Shown in pieces: positions 53,811 to 63,586 of a DNA stretch of 64,000 nt. How positions within the stretch are numbered: the first letter of the stretch is position 1; every line of letters starts with the position of its first letter. The DNA comes from Falsiroseomonas ponticola (GTDB lineage Bacteria; Pseudomonadota; Alphaproteobacteria; Acetobacterales; Acetobacteraceae). Under the pieces are notes generated by a model. That model worked only from the letters and a program-made list of their open reading frames with translations. It made no database searches and was not told the DNA's origin. The translations under genes and the position numbers were made by a program. The stretch is from NCBI RefSeq assembly GCF_016805305.1, contig NZ_JAERQN010000001.1, forward strand, positions 372,001-436,000, written 5' to 3'.

Positions 53811-54290
53811 GCTTCGCCATCACCTCCTGCGATCGCCGGCGCATGTGGCGCCGGGGTTGCTACCATGGCGTTAACCCGATGGGGTCGTGCCGTTGGGGCC
53901 AGGGCCCCGCCCGCGTGCCGGCGGGGCCGGGGCGCGGAACCCCTGCGGGCCCTGTTGGCGCGCGGCAGGGGGGAACCCGCCGGAAGGCGGGGGCGGGGGC
54001 ATAACCCGGCCGGCGCAGCGCGCCAACCCCCGAAAGGGTTTCGTCAGGAATCACGAAAATGATGGCGCCGGGGCACCTGTTCGCGGTATGTTCGGTCTGC
54101 CACCCCCGCGGGCTGCGCGCCCCGCCACCACCCCAAAGCCACCCCAAGCGTCGGGCAGGCACGCGAAAAACGGTGCTAAAGGCGTCTAATCGGCATAATC
54201 GGGCTAAAGGGGTTAGCGACTTTATTGTCACACCCGGCCGCGCCCGCCGCCCGCTTGCGCCGCGCCCGGCCCCGCGCCCATATCCCATGC
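53811..54290. other. 480-base intergenic region
   Basis: No gene is supported between the SGNH hydrolase and the divergent ThiF gene. The left part is G+C-rich with several short stems: GCCCCGCC/GGCGGGGC (53904-53927), CCCCTGC/GCAGGGG, and a GGAA tetraloop stem CCCGCC/GGCGGG. The right part (54160-54230) is less G+C-rich, with the direct repeats GCTAAAGG (twice) and TAATCGG (twice). On the minus strand GTGACA and TTTAGC are 17 bases apart, a weak promoter candidate. Confidence 0.5.
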
Positions 54291-55115
54291 ATGGACCTCG
54301 ACTTCACGGATGCGGAGCTTCGCCGCTACTCCCGGCACATCCTGCTGGAGGAAGTGGGCGCCATCGGCCAGTCGCGGCTGCGATCGGCCCGCGTGCTGCT
54401 GGTGGGCGCGGGCGGGCTCGGCTCGCCGCTCGCGCTCTACCTGGCCGCGGCCGGGGTCGGCACCCTCGGCATCATCGATGATGACCGGCTGGAACTGTCG
54501 AACCTCCAGCGCCAGGTCGCCCACGTCACCGCCCGGATCGGCCGCAACAAGGCCGACAGCGCGGCGGAGACGATCGGCGCCCTGAACCCGGAGGTGAAGG
54601 TGGAGGTCCATGCCCGGCGGCTGGATGCCGCCTGGGCGTGGGAGAATGTGCCGAAATACGACCTAGTCTGCGACGGCACCGACAATTTCGCCACCCGCTT
54701 CCTGCTGGGCGATGCCTGCCACCTGCTCGGCCGGCCGCTGGTCTCCGCCGCCGTGCTGCGGTTCGAGGGCCAGCTCTCCGTCTTCAAGTCCCATCTCGGC
54801 GCGCCGCACCCCTGCCACCGCTGCCTGCACCCGGAACCGCCGCCGGAGGGGCTGGTGCCCACCTGTTCGGAGGCCGGCGTGCTCGGCGCCGTCACCGGCG
54901 TGATGGGCACCTTGCAGGCGACGGAGGCGCTGAAGCTCATCCTCGGCATCGGGGAGGATCTGTCGGGCCGGCTGCTGCTGTGGGATGCGCTGGATGCGCG
55001 CTTCCGCACCGTGAAGCTGCGGCGCGACCCCGCCTGCGCCCTGTGCGGGGACGCCGCGACCATCCACGACCTCTCGGCCCATGCCGAGACCACAGCCCCG
55101 GCCTGCGCGATTTGA
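54291..55115 (+). CDS. moeB: ThiF/MoeB/HesA adenylyltransferase
   Basis: 274 codons from ATG 54291. The E1-like fold shows L-L-V-G-A-G-G-L-G-S near residue 40, D-D-D-R-L-E-L-S-N-L-Q-R-Q near 65 and D-G-T-D-N-F-A-T-R near 125. The catalytic Cys is in V-P-T-C-S-E-A-G-V-L-G. Zinc ligands are C-H-R-C and C-A-L-C. It adenylates the carboxy-terminal Gly of a ubiquitin-like sulfur carrier (MoaD or ThiS). No rhodanese domain follows, unlike the longer MoeBR type. Coupled to a DsrE-like gene, which is consistent with sulfur transfer. Confidence 0.88.
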   Translation: MDLDFTDAELRRYSRHILLEEVGAIGQSRLRSARVLLVGAGGLGSPLALYLAAAGVGTLGIIDDDRLELSNLQRQVAHVTARIGRNKADSAAETIGALNPEVKVEVHARRLDAAWAWENVPKYDLVCDGTDNFATRFLLGDACHLLGRPLVSAAVLRFEGQLSVFKSHLGAPHPCHRCLHPEPPPEGLVPTCSEAGVLGAVTGVMGTLQATEALKLILGIGEDLSGRLLLWDALDARFRTVKLRRDPACALCGDAATIHDLSAHAETTAPACAI

Positions 55116-55486
55116 CCCAGCCCCTCGGCATCCTGCTGCGGCACGGCGACCATGAGGCCGCGCATTACGCGCTGGTGCTGGCGACGGGCGCCGCGGCGGT
55201 GGGGCGAGAGGTGACGCTCTTCGCCACCAATGGCGGCTGCCGCCTGTTCCTGGCCACCGCGCCTTTGGTGGAGGAGGCGCGGGAGGCCCTGCTGGCATCC
55301 CGCGGCGTCGCGGGCATCGCGCCGCTGATGGAGGCCGCGCGGGACCTCGGCATCCGCCTCATCGCCTGCGAGGCCGGATTGAAGGCGGAAGGGTTGGCCG
55401 CCGCCTCCCTGGCGCCGGGGGTGGAGGTGGAGGGCGTCGTCACCTTCCTGGCCGCGGTCGGGCCGGGGCAGATCGTCAGCCTTTAG
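55112..55486 (+). CDS. DsrE-family protein
   Basis: 124 codons from a TTG that overlaps the moeB-like stop (TTGA). The DsrE/F-like fold: a first strand G-I-L-L-R-H-G-D, helix H-Y-A-L-V-L-A-T-G-A-A-A-V-G, strand V-T-L-F-A-T-N-G-G, then a long helical insert and G-I-R-L-I-A-C-E-A-G near residue 85 carrying the conserved Cys. It is likely a small sulfur-handling partner of the ThiF protein. The unusual start codon rests on the overlap and on conservation of the first strand. Confidence 0.7.
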   Translation: MTQPLGILLRHGDHEAAHYALVLATGAAAVGREVTLFATNGGCRLFLATAPLVEEAREALLASRGVAGIAPLMEAARDLGIRLIACEAGLKAEGLAAASLAPGVEVEGVVTFLAAVGPGQIVSL

Positions 55487-55548
55487 TCGCCTTGACCCCC
55501 ATCCCGCGCCGGGCGAAGCCTGTGCGCCTGGGAAACGGGGGGTTCGGC

Positions 55549-56322
55549 ATGGTCCGCATCGGCATCTGTGGCATCGCCGGCCGCATGGGGCGGCTGCTGG
55601 CGGAGGAAGCCGTGCTGGCCGGCGCGACGCTCGCCGGCGGCATCGACCGACCCGGCGCCGATCCCGCCGGCCTGCCCGCGCCCCTGCTGCCGGATGCCGG
55701 CGCGCTGTTCGCCGCCAGCGACGTGGTGATCGACTTCACCCATGCCTCCGCCGCCGCCGGCCATGCCGCCGCCGCCGCCGCCGCGGGCCGCGCCTATGTG
55801 CTGGGCACCACCGGCCTGACCCTGGAGGAGGAGGCCGCCGTCGCCGCCGCCGCCCGCTCCGCACCCGTCTGCTACGCCGCCAACTACTCCACCGGCGTGA
55901 ACCTGGTGCTGGCCATCGCGGAACGCATGGGGGCCACCCTGCCGCCGGAGCAGTACGACGCCGAGATCCTGGAGATGCACCACCGCCAGAAGGTGGACGC
56001 CCCGTCGGGCACCGCCATCGCCATGGGCCGCGCCGTCGCCAAGGGCCGGGGAAAGACGCTGGAGGAGGTGGGGATCGACTCCGGCCGGGATGGCCATACC
56101 GGCGCCCGCAAGACCGGCCCGATCGGCTTCGCCGCGCTGCGCGGCGGCCAGGTGGTGGGGGAGCATACCCTGCTGTTCGCCAGCGGGACGGAGCAGATCG
56201 CCCTGACCCATCGCAGCTTCGACCGGCGTTCCTACGCCACGGGCGCGATCCGCGCGGCGCTCTGGCTGCATGGCAGGCCGAACGGCCTCTATTCCATGAT
56301 GGACGTGCTCGGCATCCGGTGA
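55549..56322 (+). CDS. dapB: 4-hydroxy-tetrahydrodipicolinate reductase
   Basis: 257 codons. Nucleotide motif I-G-I-C-G-I-A-G-R-M-G near residue 4, V-I-D-F-T-H near 62, G-T-T-G-L near 87, A-N-Y-S-T-G-V-N near 110, and the catalytic H-H-R-Q-K-V-D-A-P-S-G-T-A near 148. It reduces the DapA product in lysine and diaminopimelate synthesis. Its stop overlaps the next gene (GTGA). Confidence 0.96.
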   Translation: MVRIGICGIAGRMGRLLAEEAVLAGATLAGGIDRPGADPAGLPAPLLPDAGALFAASDVVIDFTHASAAAGHAAAAAAAGRAYVLGTTGLTLEEEAAVAAAARSAPVCYAANYSTGVNLVLAIAERMGATLPPEQYDAEILEMHHRQKVDAPSGTAIAMGRAVAKGRGKTLEEVGIDSGRDGHTGARKTGPIGFAALRGGQVVGEHTLLFASGTEQIALTHRSFDRRSYATGAIRAALWLHGRPNGLYSMMDVLGIR

Positions 56323-56942
56323 CGGCCCGGCGCTGGGACGCCGCCGCGCTGGTCGCGCGGGGCGGCGGCGTCGCCTGGCACCTGACGAGCCCGGCCGCCC
56401 TGCCCCTGATCCGCCGCCACGGCCTGCTGAGCGCCGAGGCGCTGGTCGCGCTGTTCGAGGTGCCGGCGCCCGAGGCGGCCCTGCTGCTGGAAGCCAACCG
56501 CGCCGGCTTCGCCACGCTGCGCCACCCCCTGCATGGGGTGGTAGAACTCCGCCGCCAGAAGATGCCGGATGGCGCCCTGGCGGGCGCGCTGGCGGGCAGC
56601 GGGACCAGCCCGGCGGCGTGGCGCCGCCACGTCAACGGCCATGTCTTCTTCTGGCTGGACCGGCGGCGGGTGGAGGGGCTGCGCGCCGCGGACCCCGCCC
56701 GCCCGCAGCTGGCGCTGCGGATCGACCTCCGCCTGCTGCTGGCCCGCCATGGCGACGCGGCCCGGTTGACGCCGATGAACACCGGCGCCGTCCGCCACCC
56801 CGGCCACCGGCGCAGCCTGGCGGATTGGCACGCGGTCGGGGCCTATGCGGACCCGCGCGGCAGGCCGCCCGTGGAGCTCGCCATCCCCGGCGCCGTGCCG
56901 GATGTGGAGGGCCTGCTGCTGGACCCCTGGCCTCAACCCTGA
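56319..56942 (+). CDS. DUF7002-like protein, possible ADP-ribosyltransferase fold
   Basis: 207 codons from a GTG overlapping dapB by four bases. The amino terminus W-H-L-T-S-P-A-A-L-P-L-I-R-R-H-G-L-L-S matches the opening strand-helix of DUF7002 and of DarT-type proteins (H-x-T, then I-x-x-x-G-L). Later blocks are L-R-R-Q-K-M near residue 77 and N-G-H-V-F-F-W-L-D near 108. Whether it is an active enzyme is not known. Linkage to dapB suggests a housekeeping-level expression. Confidence 0.65.
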   Translation: MTARRWDAAALVARGGGVAWHLTSPAALPLIRRHGLLSAEALVALFEVPAPEAALLLEANRAGFATLRHPLHGVVELRRQKMPDGALAGALAGSGTSPAAWRRHVNGHVFFWLDRRRVEGLRAADPARPQLALRIDLRLLLARHGDAARLTPMNTGAVRHPGHRRSLADWHAVGAYADPRGRPPVELAIPGAVPDVEGLLLDPWPQP

Positions 56943-56976
56943 CGCGATCGAAACCCAACGCGAGGGCCCTCCTGCC

Positions 56977-57005
56977 TTGACCCCGCCATCTTGCACTGCG
57001 ATACG
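56977..57005 (+). promoter_or_regulatory. metK promoter
   Basis: TTGACC (56977-56982), 17 bases, GATACG (57000-57005). Good -35, moderate -10. It lies about 80 bases before the metK start. Confidence 0.55.
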
Positions 57006-57013
57006 CGCCCGTC

Positions 57014-57055
57014 CCGGATCCGCCGGGCCAATCTTGCCAGGCCGGGGCGATCCGG
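57014..57055 (+). promoter_or_regulatory. metK leader hairpin
   Basis: CCGGAT-C-CGCC pairs with GGCG-ATCCGG (57014-57055) with one bulged C, and GGCC/GGCC closes an inner stem. It would begin the metK transcript. The sequence does not match the SAM-II or SAM/SAH consensus that I know. Confidence 0.4.
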
Positions 57056-57085
57056 CTCTCCCGCGACAAGAGGCCGAACCAAGCC

Positions 57086-58273
57086 ATGCGCGATAAGGGC
57101 GAATACCTTTTCACGTCTGAAAGCGTCTCCGAAGGCCATCCGGACAAGGTGGCGGACCGCATCTCGGACACCGTGCTCGACGCCTACCTCTCGGCCGATC
57201 CCTATTCCCGCGTGGCCTGCGAGACGCTCTGCACCACCAACCGGGTGGTCCTGGCGGGCGAGACGCGCGGCCCCGGCAGCGTGACGCCGGAGCTGCTGAT
57301 CCACCTGGCCCGCATGGCGATCCATGACATCGGCTACGAGCAGGACGGCTTCCACTGGAAGAACGCCCAGATCGAATGCCACCTGCATGCCCAGTCCGCG
57401 CATATCGCGCAGGGCGTGGACGCCGCCGGCAACAAGGACGAAGGCGCCGGCGACCAGGGCATCATGTTCGGCTATGCGTGCCGCGAGACGCCGGAGCTGA
57501 TGCCCGCGCCGCTCTACTACGCGCACCTGATCCTGCGCCGCGTGAGCGAGCTGCGCCGCGCCGGCGACGTCTCCGTCAAGGGCCTGCTGCCGGACGCCAA
57601 GTCCCAGGTCACGCTGCGCTACGTCGATGGCAAGCCGGTGGGCGCCACCTCCATCGTCGTCTCGACGCAGCATGAGGAGCATCTGGACCAGGCCGAGATC
57701 AAGCGCATCCTGCGCCCGATCGTCGAGAGCAGCCTGCCCAAGGGCTGGATGTGCCCGGACAACGAGTTCTACGTGAACCCGACCGGCACCTTCGTCATCG
57801 GCGGGCCGGATGGCGACTGCGGCCTGACGGGCCGCAAGATCATCGTGGACACCTATGGCGGCGCGGCGCCCCATGGCGGCGGCGCCTTCTCGGGCAAGGA
57901 CCCGACCAAGGTGGACCGCTCGGCCGCCTATGCGGCGCGCTATGTCGCGAAGAACGTCGTGGCCTCGGGCCTCGCGGATCGCTGCACCATCCAGGTCTCC
58001 TACGCCATCGGCGTGTCCAAGCCGCTCTCGGTCTATTTCGACCTGCACGGCACGGGCAAGGATGTGGACGAGACGAAGCTGGCCAAGGTGATCGACGGCA
58101 TGGTGAACCTCTCCCCGCGCGGGATCCGGGAGCACCTGCACCTGAACCGCCCGATCTACGTCCCGACCTCGGCCTATGGCCATTTCGGCCGTACGCCGGA
58201 TGCGGAGAAGGGCACCTTCACCTGGGAGAAGACGGACCTCGCCGACGAGATCCGCCGCGCCTTCGGCCGCTGA
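57086..58273 (+). CDS. metK: S-adenosylmethionine synthetase
   Basis: 395 codons. Motifs: [13 protein letters not shown] (residues ~9-21), [11 protein letters not shown] near 125, D-A-K-S-Q-V-T near 171, and the P-loop-like [14 protein letters not shown] near 267. It makes SAM from methionine and ATP. Followed by a strong terminator. Confidence 0.98.
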   Translation: MRDKGEYLFTSESVSEGHPDKVADRISDTVLDAYLSADPYSRVACETLCTTNRVVLAGETRGPGSVTPELLIHLARMAIHDIGYEQDGFHWKNAQIECHLHAQSAHIAQGVDAAGNKDEGAGDQGIMFGYACRETPELMPAPLYYAHLILRRVSELRRAGDVSVKGLLPDAKSQVTLRYVDGKPVGATSIVVSTQHEEHLDQAEIKRILRPIVESSLPKGWMCPDNEFYVNPTGTFVIGGPDGDCGLTGRKIIVDTYGGAAPHGGGAFSGKDPTKVDRSAAYAARYVAKNVVASGLADRCTIQVSYAIGVSKPLSVYFDLHGTGKDVDETKLAKVIDGMVNLSPRGIREHLHLNRPIYVPTSAYGHFGRTPDAEKGTFTWEKTDLADEIRRAFGR

Positions 58274-58293
58274 TTCCAGGCTTTGCTTGACTT

Positions 58294-58328
58294 GGGGGCG
58301 GTGGGCGCAGGCCCGCCGCCCCCTTTTT
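58294..58328 (+). terminator. metK intrinsic terminator
   Basis: A 13-base-pair stem GGGGGCGGTGGGC/GCCCGCCGCCCCC (one G:T pair) with a GCAG loop (58294-58323) is followed by five T residues. It separates metK from trmB. Confidence 0.9.
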
Positions 58329-58344
58329 CGTTCCGGGAAGATCG

Positions 58345-59058
58345 ATGACCGCCGACCGTCCGCCCCTCGCCGAGGGCGTGCCCGACCGCCTCTATGGCCG
58401 CCGCCGCGGCCACCCGCTGCGGCCGCGCCAGCAGCGCCTGCTGGACGTGACCCTGCCGCGGCTGCGCCTTTCCGCCGAGCAGGCGCGGGACCCGCTCTCG
58501 GCCTTCGGCATGCCGGGCGCGAAGCTCTGGCTGGAAGTGGGCTTCGGCGGCGGGGAGCACGCGCTGGAACAGGTCGCCGCCCATCCCGAGGTCGCCTACA
58601 TCGCCTCCGAGGTGTTCGAGAACGGCCTCTGCTCCCTGCTGACGCGGCTGGTGGCGGAGGGGGAGGAGGCGACCGGCGCGCTGCCCGCCAATCTCCGCCT
58701 CTGGCCGACCGATGCCCGGCACCTGGTGCAGGCGCTGCCGGAGGGGTCGCTCGACAGGCTGATGCTGATGTTCCCGGACCCCTGGCCCAAGTCGCGCCAC
58801 GCCAAGCGCCGCTTCGTGCACCCGGAGCTGCTGGCTCTCGTCGCCCGCGCGCTGCGGCCCGGCGGCGAATGGCGCATCGCCAGCGACGACCCGACCTACC
58901 AGGCCTGGGTGGAGGAAGTCTTCGCGAATACCACCCTCTTCACCCAGGCCGAGCGGCATGCGGCGGAGCGCCCGGCGGGCTGGCCCGGCACGCGGTACGA
59001 GGCGAAGGCAAGGCGGGAAGGCCGGCAACCCATCTGGTGGATCTTCCGCAAGGCCTGA
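58345..59058 (+). CDS. trmB: tRNA (guanine-N7-)-methyltransferase
   Basis: 237 codons. SAM motif L-E-V-G-F-G-G-G-E near residue 63, E-V-F-E-N-G near 90, and the catalytic P-D-P-W-P-K-S-R-H-A-K-R-R near 145. It makes m7G46 in tRNAs. An amino-terminal basic region G-R-R-R-G-H-P-L-R is family-typical. It lies right after the metK terminator. Confidence 0.96.
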   Translation: MTADRPPLAEGVPDRLYGRRRGHPLRPRQQRLLDVTLPRLRLSAEQARDPLSAFGMPGAKLWLEVGFGGGEHALEQVAAHPEVAYIASEVFENGLCSLLTRLVAEGEEATGALPANLRLWPTDARHLVQALPEGSLDRLMLMFPDPWPKSRHAKRRFVHPELLALVARALRPGGEWRIASDDPTYQAWVEEVFANTTLFTQAERHAAERPAGWPGTRYEAKARREGRQPIWWIFRKA

Positions 59059-59141
59059 TCCCGCCCAGCGCGCCAGATCGCGATTGTGTGATTGTATATT
59101 TCACGCTATCGTGAGGTCCTCGATGTTCGGGGCCCCACGCC

Positions 59142-59627
59142 ATGCTGCCGCTGCCCGCCAATGACCTGCGCCCGCGCCGCCTGCGCCGCCCGGAGGATTT
59201 CGCCGGCGAGCGCGGCGGCTATGCCCCCTGGTGCGGCCCGACCGCCGTCGCGACCGCCGCGGGCCTCGACTATGCCAGCGCCTGCGCGCTGCTCGCCCGC
59301 GTGGCGCCGGACCGCTACCCGCCGGGGCGGGAGGTGGTGACGGCCTGGTGGCGCGACCTGGTCGGCGCGCTGGACCTGGCAGGCGTGCCCGCCGAGCCGC
59401 GCCCGGTGGAGGGCCGCAAGACCCTGACCCGCGCGGTGCGGGAGGGCCTGCCCGAGGGCTGGTGGCTGGCCCGCGTCACCGGGCATTTCTGCCTGGTCGA
59501 GGTCGCCCGCGGCGGCGCCCGCGTCTTCGACAACCGCCTGCATGGGGAGAAGCTCTCCCCCCGCGCCCATGGCCGCCGGCGCGTGACCCACCTGGCCCGG
59601 GTGCCGACGCCGCCCGGCGCGGAGTAG
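59142..59627 (+). CDS. papain-fold cysteine-peptidase-like small protein
   Basis: 161 codons. The sequence W-C-G-P-T-A-V-A-T-A-A-G at residues ~29-40 places a Cys at a helix start, G-H-F-C-L-V near 115 supplies a His and F-D-N near 129 an Asp/Asn: the order C-H-D/N fits a C39/papain-like fold. No signal peptide. It may be an inactive or dedicated peptidase. First of three genes of accessory character inserted between trmB and rimP. Confidence 0.65.
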   Translation: MLPLPANDLRPRRLRRPEDFAGERGGYAPWCGPTAVATAAGLDYASACALLARVAPDRYPPGREVVTAWWRDLVGALDLAGVPAEPRPVEGRKTLTRAVREGLPEGWWLARVTGHFCLVEVARGGARVFDNRLHGEKLSPRAHGRRRVTHLARVPTPPGAE

Positions 59628-59703
59628 GGCGCGCCCCAGCCGATGGTTCCGATCCAGCACCGGATGTCGTAGGGAGTCGTCGGCAGACACGGGCGGAGGG
59701 TGC

Positions 59704-60498
59704 ATGTCTCGGCTGATGGCGATGGTGATCCTGGCTGACCGGGCCGCCCGCATTCCGGCCGATCGCCTCCTCGCCACGCTGGGCCCGGCCCGGGCCAGCC
59801 TGCTGGGCGATGGGGCGCAGGCGGCCGGCGAGCGGATGCTGCTGCGGCTGGATGGCCGGATCTTCGTCATCATGAGGATTGATCGCCCGGTGCCGGACGG
59901 CTCCATTGAGGCCGCGGCGGCGCAGGCCTATTGGTGGCCGGAAGCGGGCCAGGCGATCCGGCGCCAGGCCGCGCACCTCATCGTCGCGCCGATGGCCTCG
60001 GCCGACGCCACGGCGGTCGCCGAATCGGTCGCCATGGCCCGATCGCTGACGGCTCTGCTCGCCACGCTGGTCGCGACGATGCCCAGCGCGATCGCGGTGC
60101 ACTGGTCGGCCTCCGAGGTCCTGCAACCTGCTTCTGGCATGGCGGAGTTGGCGCGGGAGACGCTGCCCCTCTCGCTCTGGCTCGATGTCCGGCTGGTGCC
60201 TGGGACGGGCCAGGCCGTGGGCATCGCGGTGCGGGGGCTGGATGCCTTCGTCGGGCGGGACCTGGTGATGGAGCCGACCGTGGCGCTGCCGCCGGCCACG
60301 CTCGCGCGGCGCGCGATCGACATCGCGGCCTATCTCCTCAATGCCGGCCCGGTGTTCCAGGACGGGGACACGGCGGGGATCAGCCCGACGGAGCGCATCC
60401 GCGTGCGCTTCGGCACCTGGCCCGGCCTGCCGGCGCCGGTCTATCGGCTGACGCTGGAACAGGCGGATGCGGGCAGGCCGGGCGCGGGGCGGCGGTGA
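59704..60498 (+). CDS. DUF4261 domain protein
   Basis: 264 codons. The central region resembles DUF4261: R-Q-A-A-H-L-I-V-A near residue 88, A-V-H-W-S-A-S near 130, L-P-L-S-L-W-L-D, then V-R-G-L-D-A-F-V-G near 178 and L-N-A-G-P-V-F-Q-D-G near 218. The domain's function is unknown; it occurs next to various accessory systems. It overlaps the next gene (GTGA). Confidence 0.75.
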   Translation: MSRLMAMVILADRAARIPADRLLATLGPARASLLGDGAQAAGERMLLRLDGRIFVIMRIDRPVPDGSIEAAAAQAYWWPEAGQAIRRQAAHLIVAPMASADATAVAESVAMARSLTALLATLVATMPSAIAVHWSASEVLQPASGMAELARETLPLSLWLDVRLVPGTGQAVGIAVRGLDAFVGRDLVMEPTVALPPATLARRAIDIAAYLLNAGPVFQDGDTAGISPTERIRVRFGTWPGLPAPVYRLTLEQADAGRPGAGRR

Positions 60499-61187
60499 GC
60501 GGAACGCCGTCCTCGGCCGCCCGCGCCGTCCTGCGCGCGCTTCTGGCCATCGCACCGGCATTCACGGCGGGGGCGCAGGCGCAATCCGCGGTCGAGCCGC
60601 AACGGGCCGAAGAGCGGCGCGATATGAGCGACGCCGCCGCCATCACGGCCTGTGGCGGCCGGGCGGAACGGCGCGGCCGGACCCTCGCGATCCGGACCGA
60701 CCAGCCACATTTGCCGCCGGAGGCGCGCTGGAAGGAGTTCGTCGATCTGGTGGACCAGGATGGCGAGCCCCTCATCGCGCCGCGACTGGTGCTATGCGAG
60801 GTCGCCCGGCGATACGCGCTGGTCCGGGTGTTCCAGCCTGAGCTGGATGAACTGTTCCTGGTGGACTGGCTGAGCGGCCGGCATTTCGCCGTGAACAACG
60901 CGAATTTCTTCTTCCGCCACGGCGACCGGGCCTTCATCGTCGTGGAGCGCCCCGTCGATGGGGGGCCGGCCGCCGGCATCCAGTATATCCAGCACAGCCC
61001 AGGCCATGGATGGCAGCCGGTGTGGCGCTTCGTCTCCGGCGCGCAGGCGCAGGAATTTCTTGGCTGGGTGAATGACGAGGCGTTCCGCATGCGCTTCGTC
61101 TGGTCAGAGACGGGCCACGGCCCGGGCGGAGGGAACACCCTCCTGTTCCGCATCCAGCCGATCGGCTTCAGCGCCGTCATCGACTGA
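60495..61187 (+). CDS. exported hypothetical protein
   Basis: 230 codons from a GTG overlapping the DUF4261 gene. Residues 1-29 look like a signal peptide (A-R-A-V-L-R core, ending G-A-Q-A-Q-S). The mature part is β-rich with paired aromatic residues ([16 protein letters not shown]). No family recognised. Coupling to DUF4261 suggests the two act together, with this one in the envelope. Confidence 0.65.
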   Translation: MSGTPSSAARAVLRALLAIAPAFTAGAQAQSAVEPQRAEERRDMSDAAAITACGGRAERRGRTLAIRTDQPHLPPEARWKEFVDLVDQDGEPLIAPRLVLCEVARRYALVRVFQPELDELFLVDWLSGRHFAVNNANFFFRHGDRAFIVVERPVDGGPAAGIQYIQHSPGHGWQPVWRFVSGAQAQEFLGWVNDEAFRMRFVWSETGHGPGGGNTLLFRIQPIGFSAVID

Positions 61188-61213
61188 CGCTGGCGGTCGG
61201 CATGCCGCCGCGC

Positions 61214-61242
61214 TTGCAGCCGCCACGGCCCGGGTCTATATG
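61214..61242 (+). promoter_or_regulatory. rimP-nusA operon promoter
   Basis: TTGCAG (61214-61219), 17 bases, TATATG (61237-61242). Both hexamers match consensus at four or five positions. A leader of roughly 100 bases would follow. Confidence 0.6.
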
Positions 61243-61276
61243 GCAATCGAGAGATCGCTTTCCGACGAGACCGGGA

Positions 61277-61304
61277 GGTGGCCCCGAAACGGGCCGCCTT
61301 TTTT
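61277..61304 (+). terminator. leader terminator/attenuator before rimP
   Basis: GGTGGCCC pairs with GGGCCGCC (61277-61284, 61291-61298; one G:T pair, loop CGAAAC), followed by six T residues. It lies inside the leader between the promoter and the rimP start, so it would have to be read through to express rimP-nusA, as reported for rimP leaders in other bacteria. Confidence 0.75.
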
Positions 61305-61350
61305 GTTGGCCGCTTCCTGTGGCCCCGGGCGCGTCGGCCTGGAACGCGCA

Positions 61351-61938
61351 ATGGACGACGACCTTCCGCATCATGAGGGCCTGGAGGCCCGGATCGCCAC
61401 GGCGATCCTGCCGACGCTGGGGCAGCTCGGCTATGAACTCGTGCGGGTTCAGGTCAGCGGCAAGGAACGGCCGGTGGTGCAGATCATGGCCGACCGGGCC
61501 GACCAGGCGCCCTTCACCGTCGATGACTGCGAGACGATCAGCCATTCCGTCGGCGCCGTGCTGGACGTGGAAGACCCGATCAAGGGCGAATGGATGCTGG
61601 AAGTGTCCTCCGCCGGCATCGACCGCCCGCTGACCCGCGCCAAGGACTGGAACCGCTTCGCCGGCCACCTGGCGACCGTCGAGCTGGTCGTGCCGCAGGA
61701 CGGCCGCAAGCGCTTCCGCGGCATCGCGCTGGGCGCGGATGCGGACAGCGCGCGGCTGCGGCTGGAGGATGGCACGCAGCTCGACCTGCCGCGCGGCAAT
61801 ATCCGCCGCGCCAAGCTGGTGCTGACCGACGAACTGATCGCGGCCACCGCCGTGCCGGCCGATGACGCCGGCGCGGAGGAGGCCACTGACGAGGCCGCCG
61901 GGGCGCCCCCCCGCGGCCGCAAACCCAAGAGGAACTGA
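61351..61938 (+). CDS. rimP: ribosome maturation factor RimP
   Basis: 195 codons from ATG 61351. Two-domain form: amino αβ domain (L-G-Y-E-L-V-R-V-Q near residue 28, [10 protein letters not shown] near 55) with [10 protein letters not shown] near 88, and a Sm-like carboxy domain. A Glu/Ala tail of ~25 residues is extra. It assists 30S assembly. Four bases before nusA. Confidence 0.95.
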   Translation: MDDDLPHHEGLEARIATAILPTLGQLGYELVRVQVSGKERPVVQIMADRADQAPFTVDDCETISHSVGAVLDVEDPIKGEWMLEVSSAGIDRPLTRAKDWNRFAGHLATVELVVPQDGRKRFRGIALGADADSARLRLEDGTQLDLPRGNIRRAKLVLTDELIAATAVPADDAGAEEATDEAAGAPPRGRKPKRN

Positions 61939-61942
61939 CGCC

Positions 61943-63586
<1,644 letters not shown>

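Noticed and set aside
53887..54189. 100-codon plus-strand frame in the gap before the ThiF gene
   Set aside because: Pro/Gly/Arg-rich with no ribosome site or similarity; judged non-coding.
57006..57085. SAM riboswitch before metK
   Set aside because: No match to the SAM-II or SAM/SAH consensus as I know them; recorded only as an unclassified hairpin.
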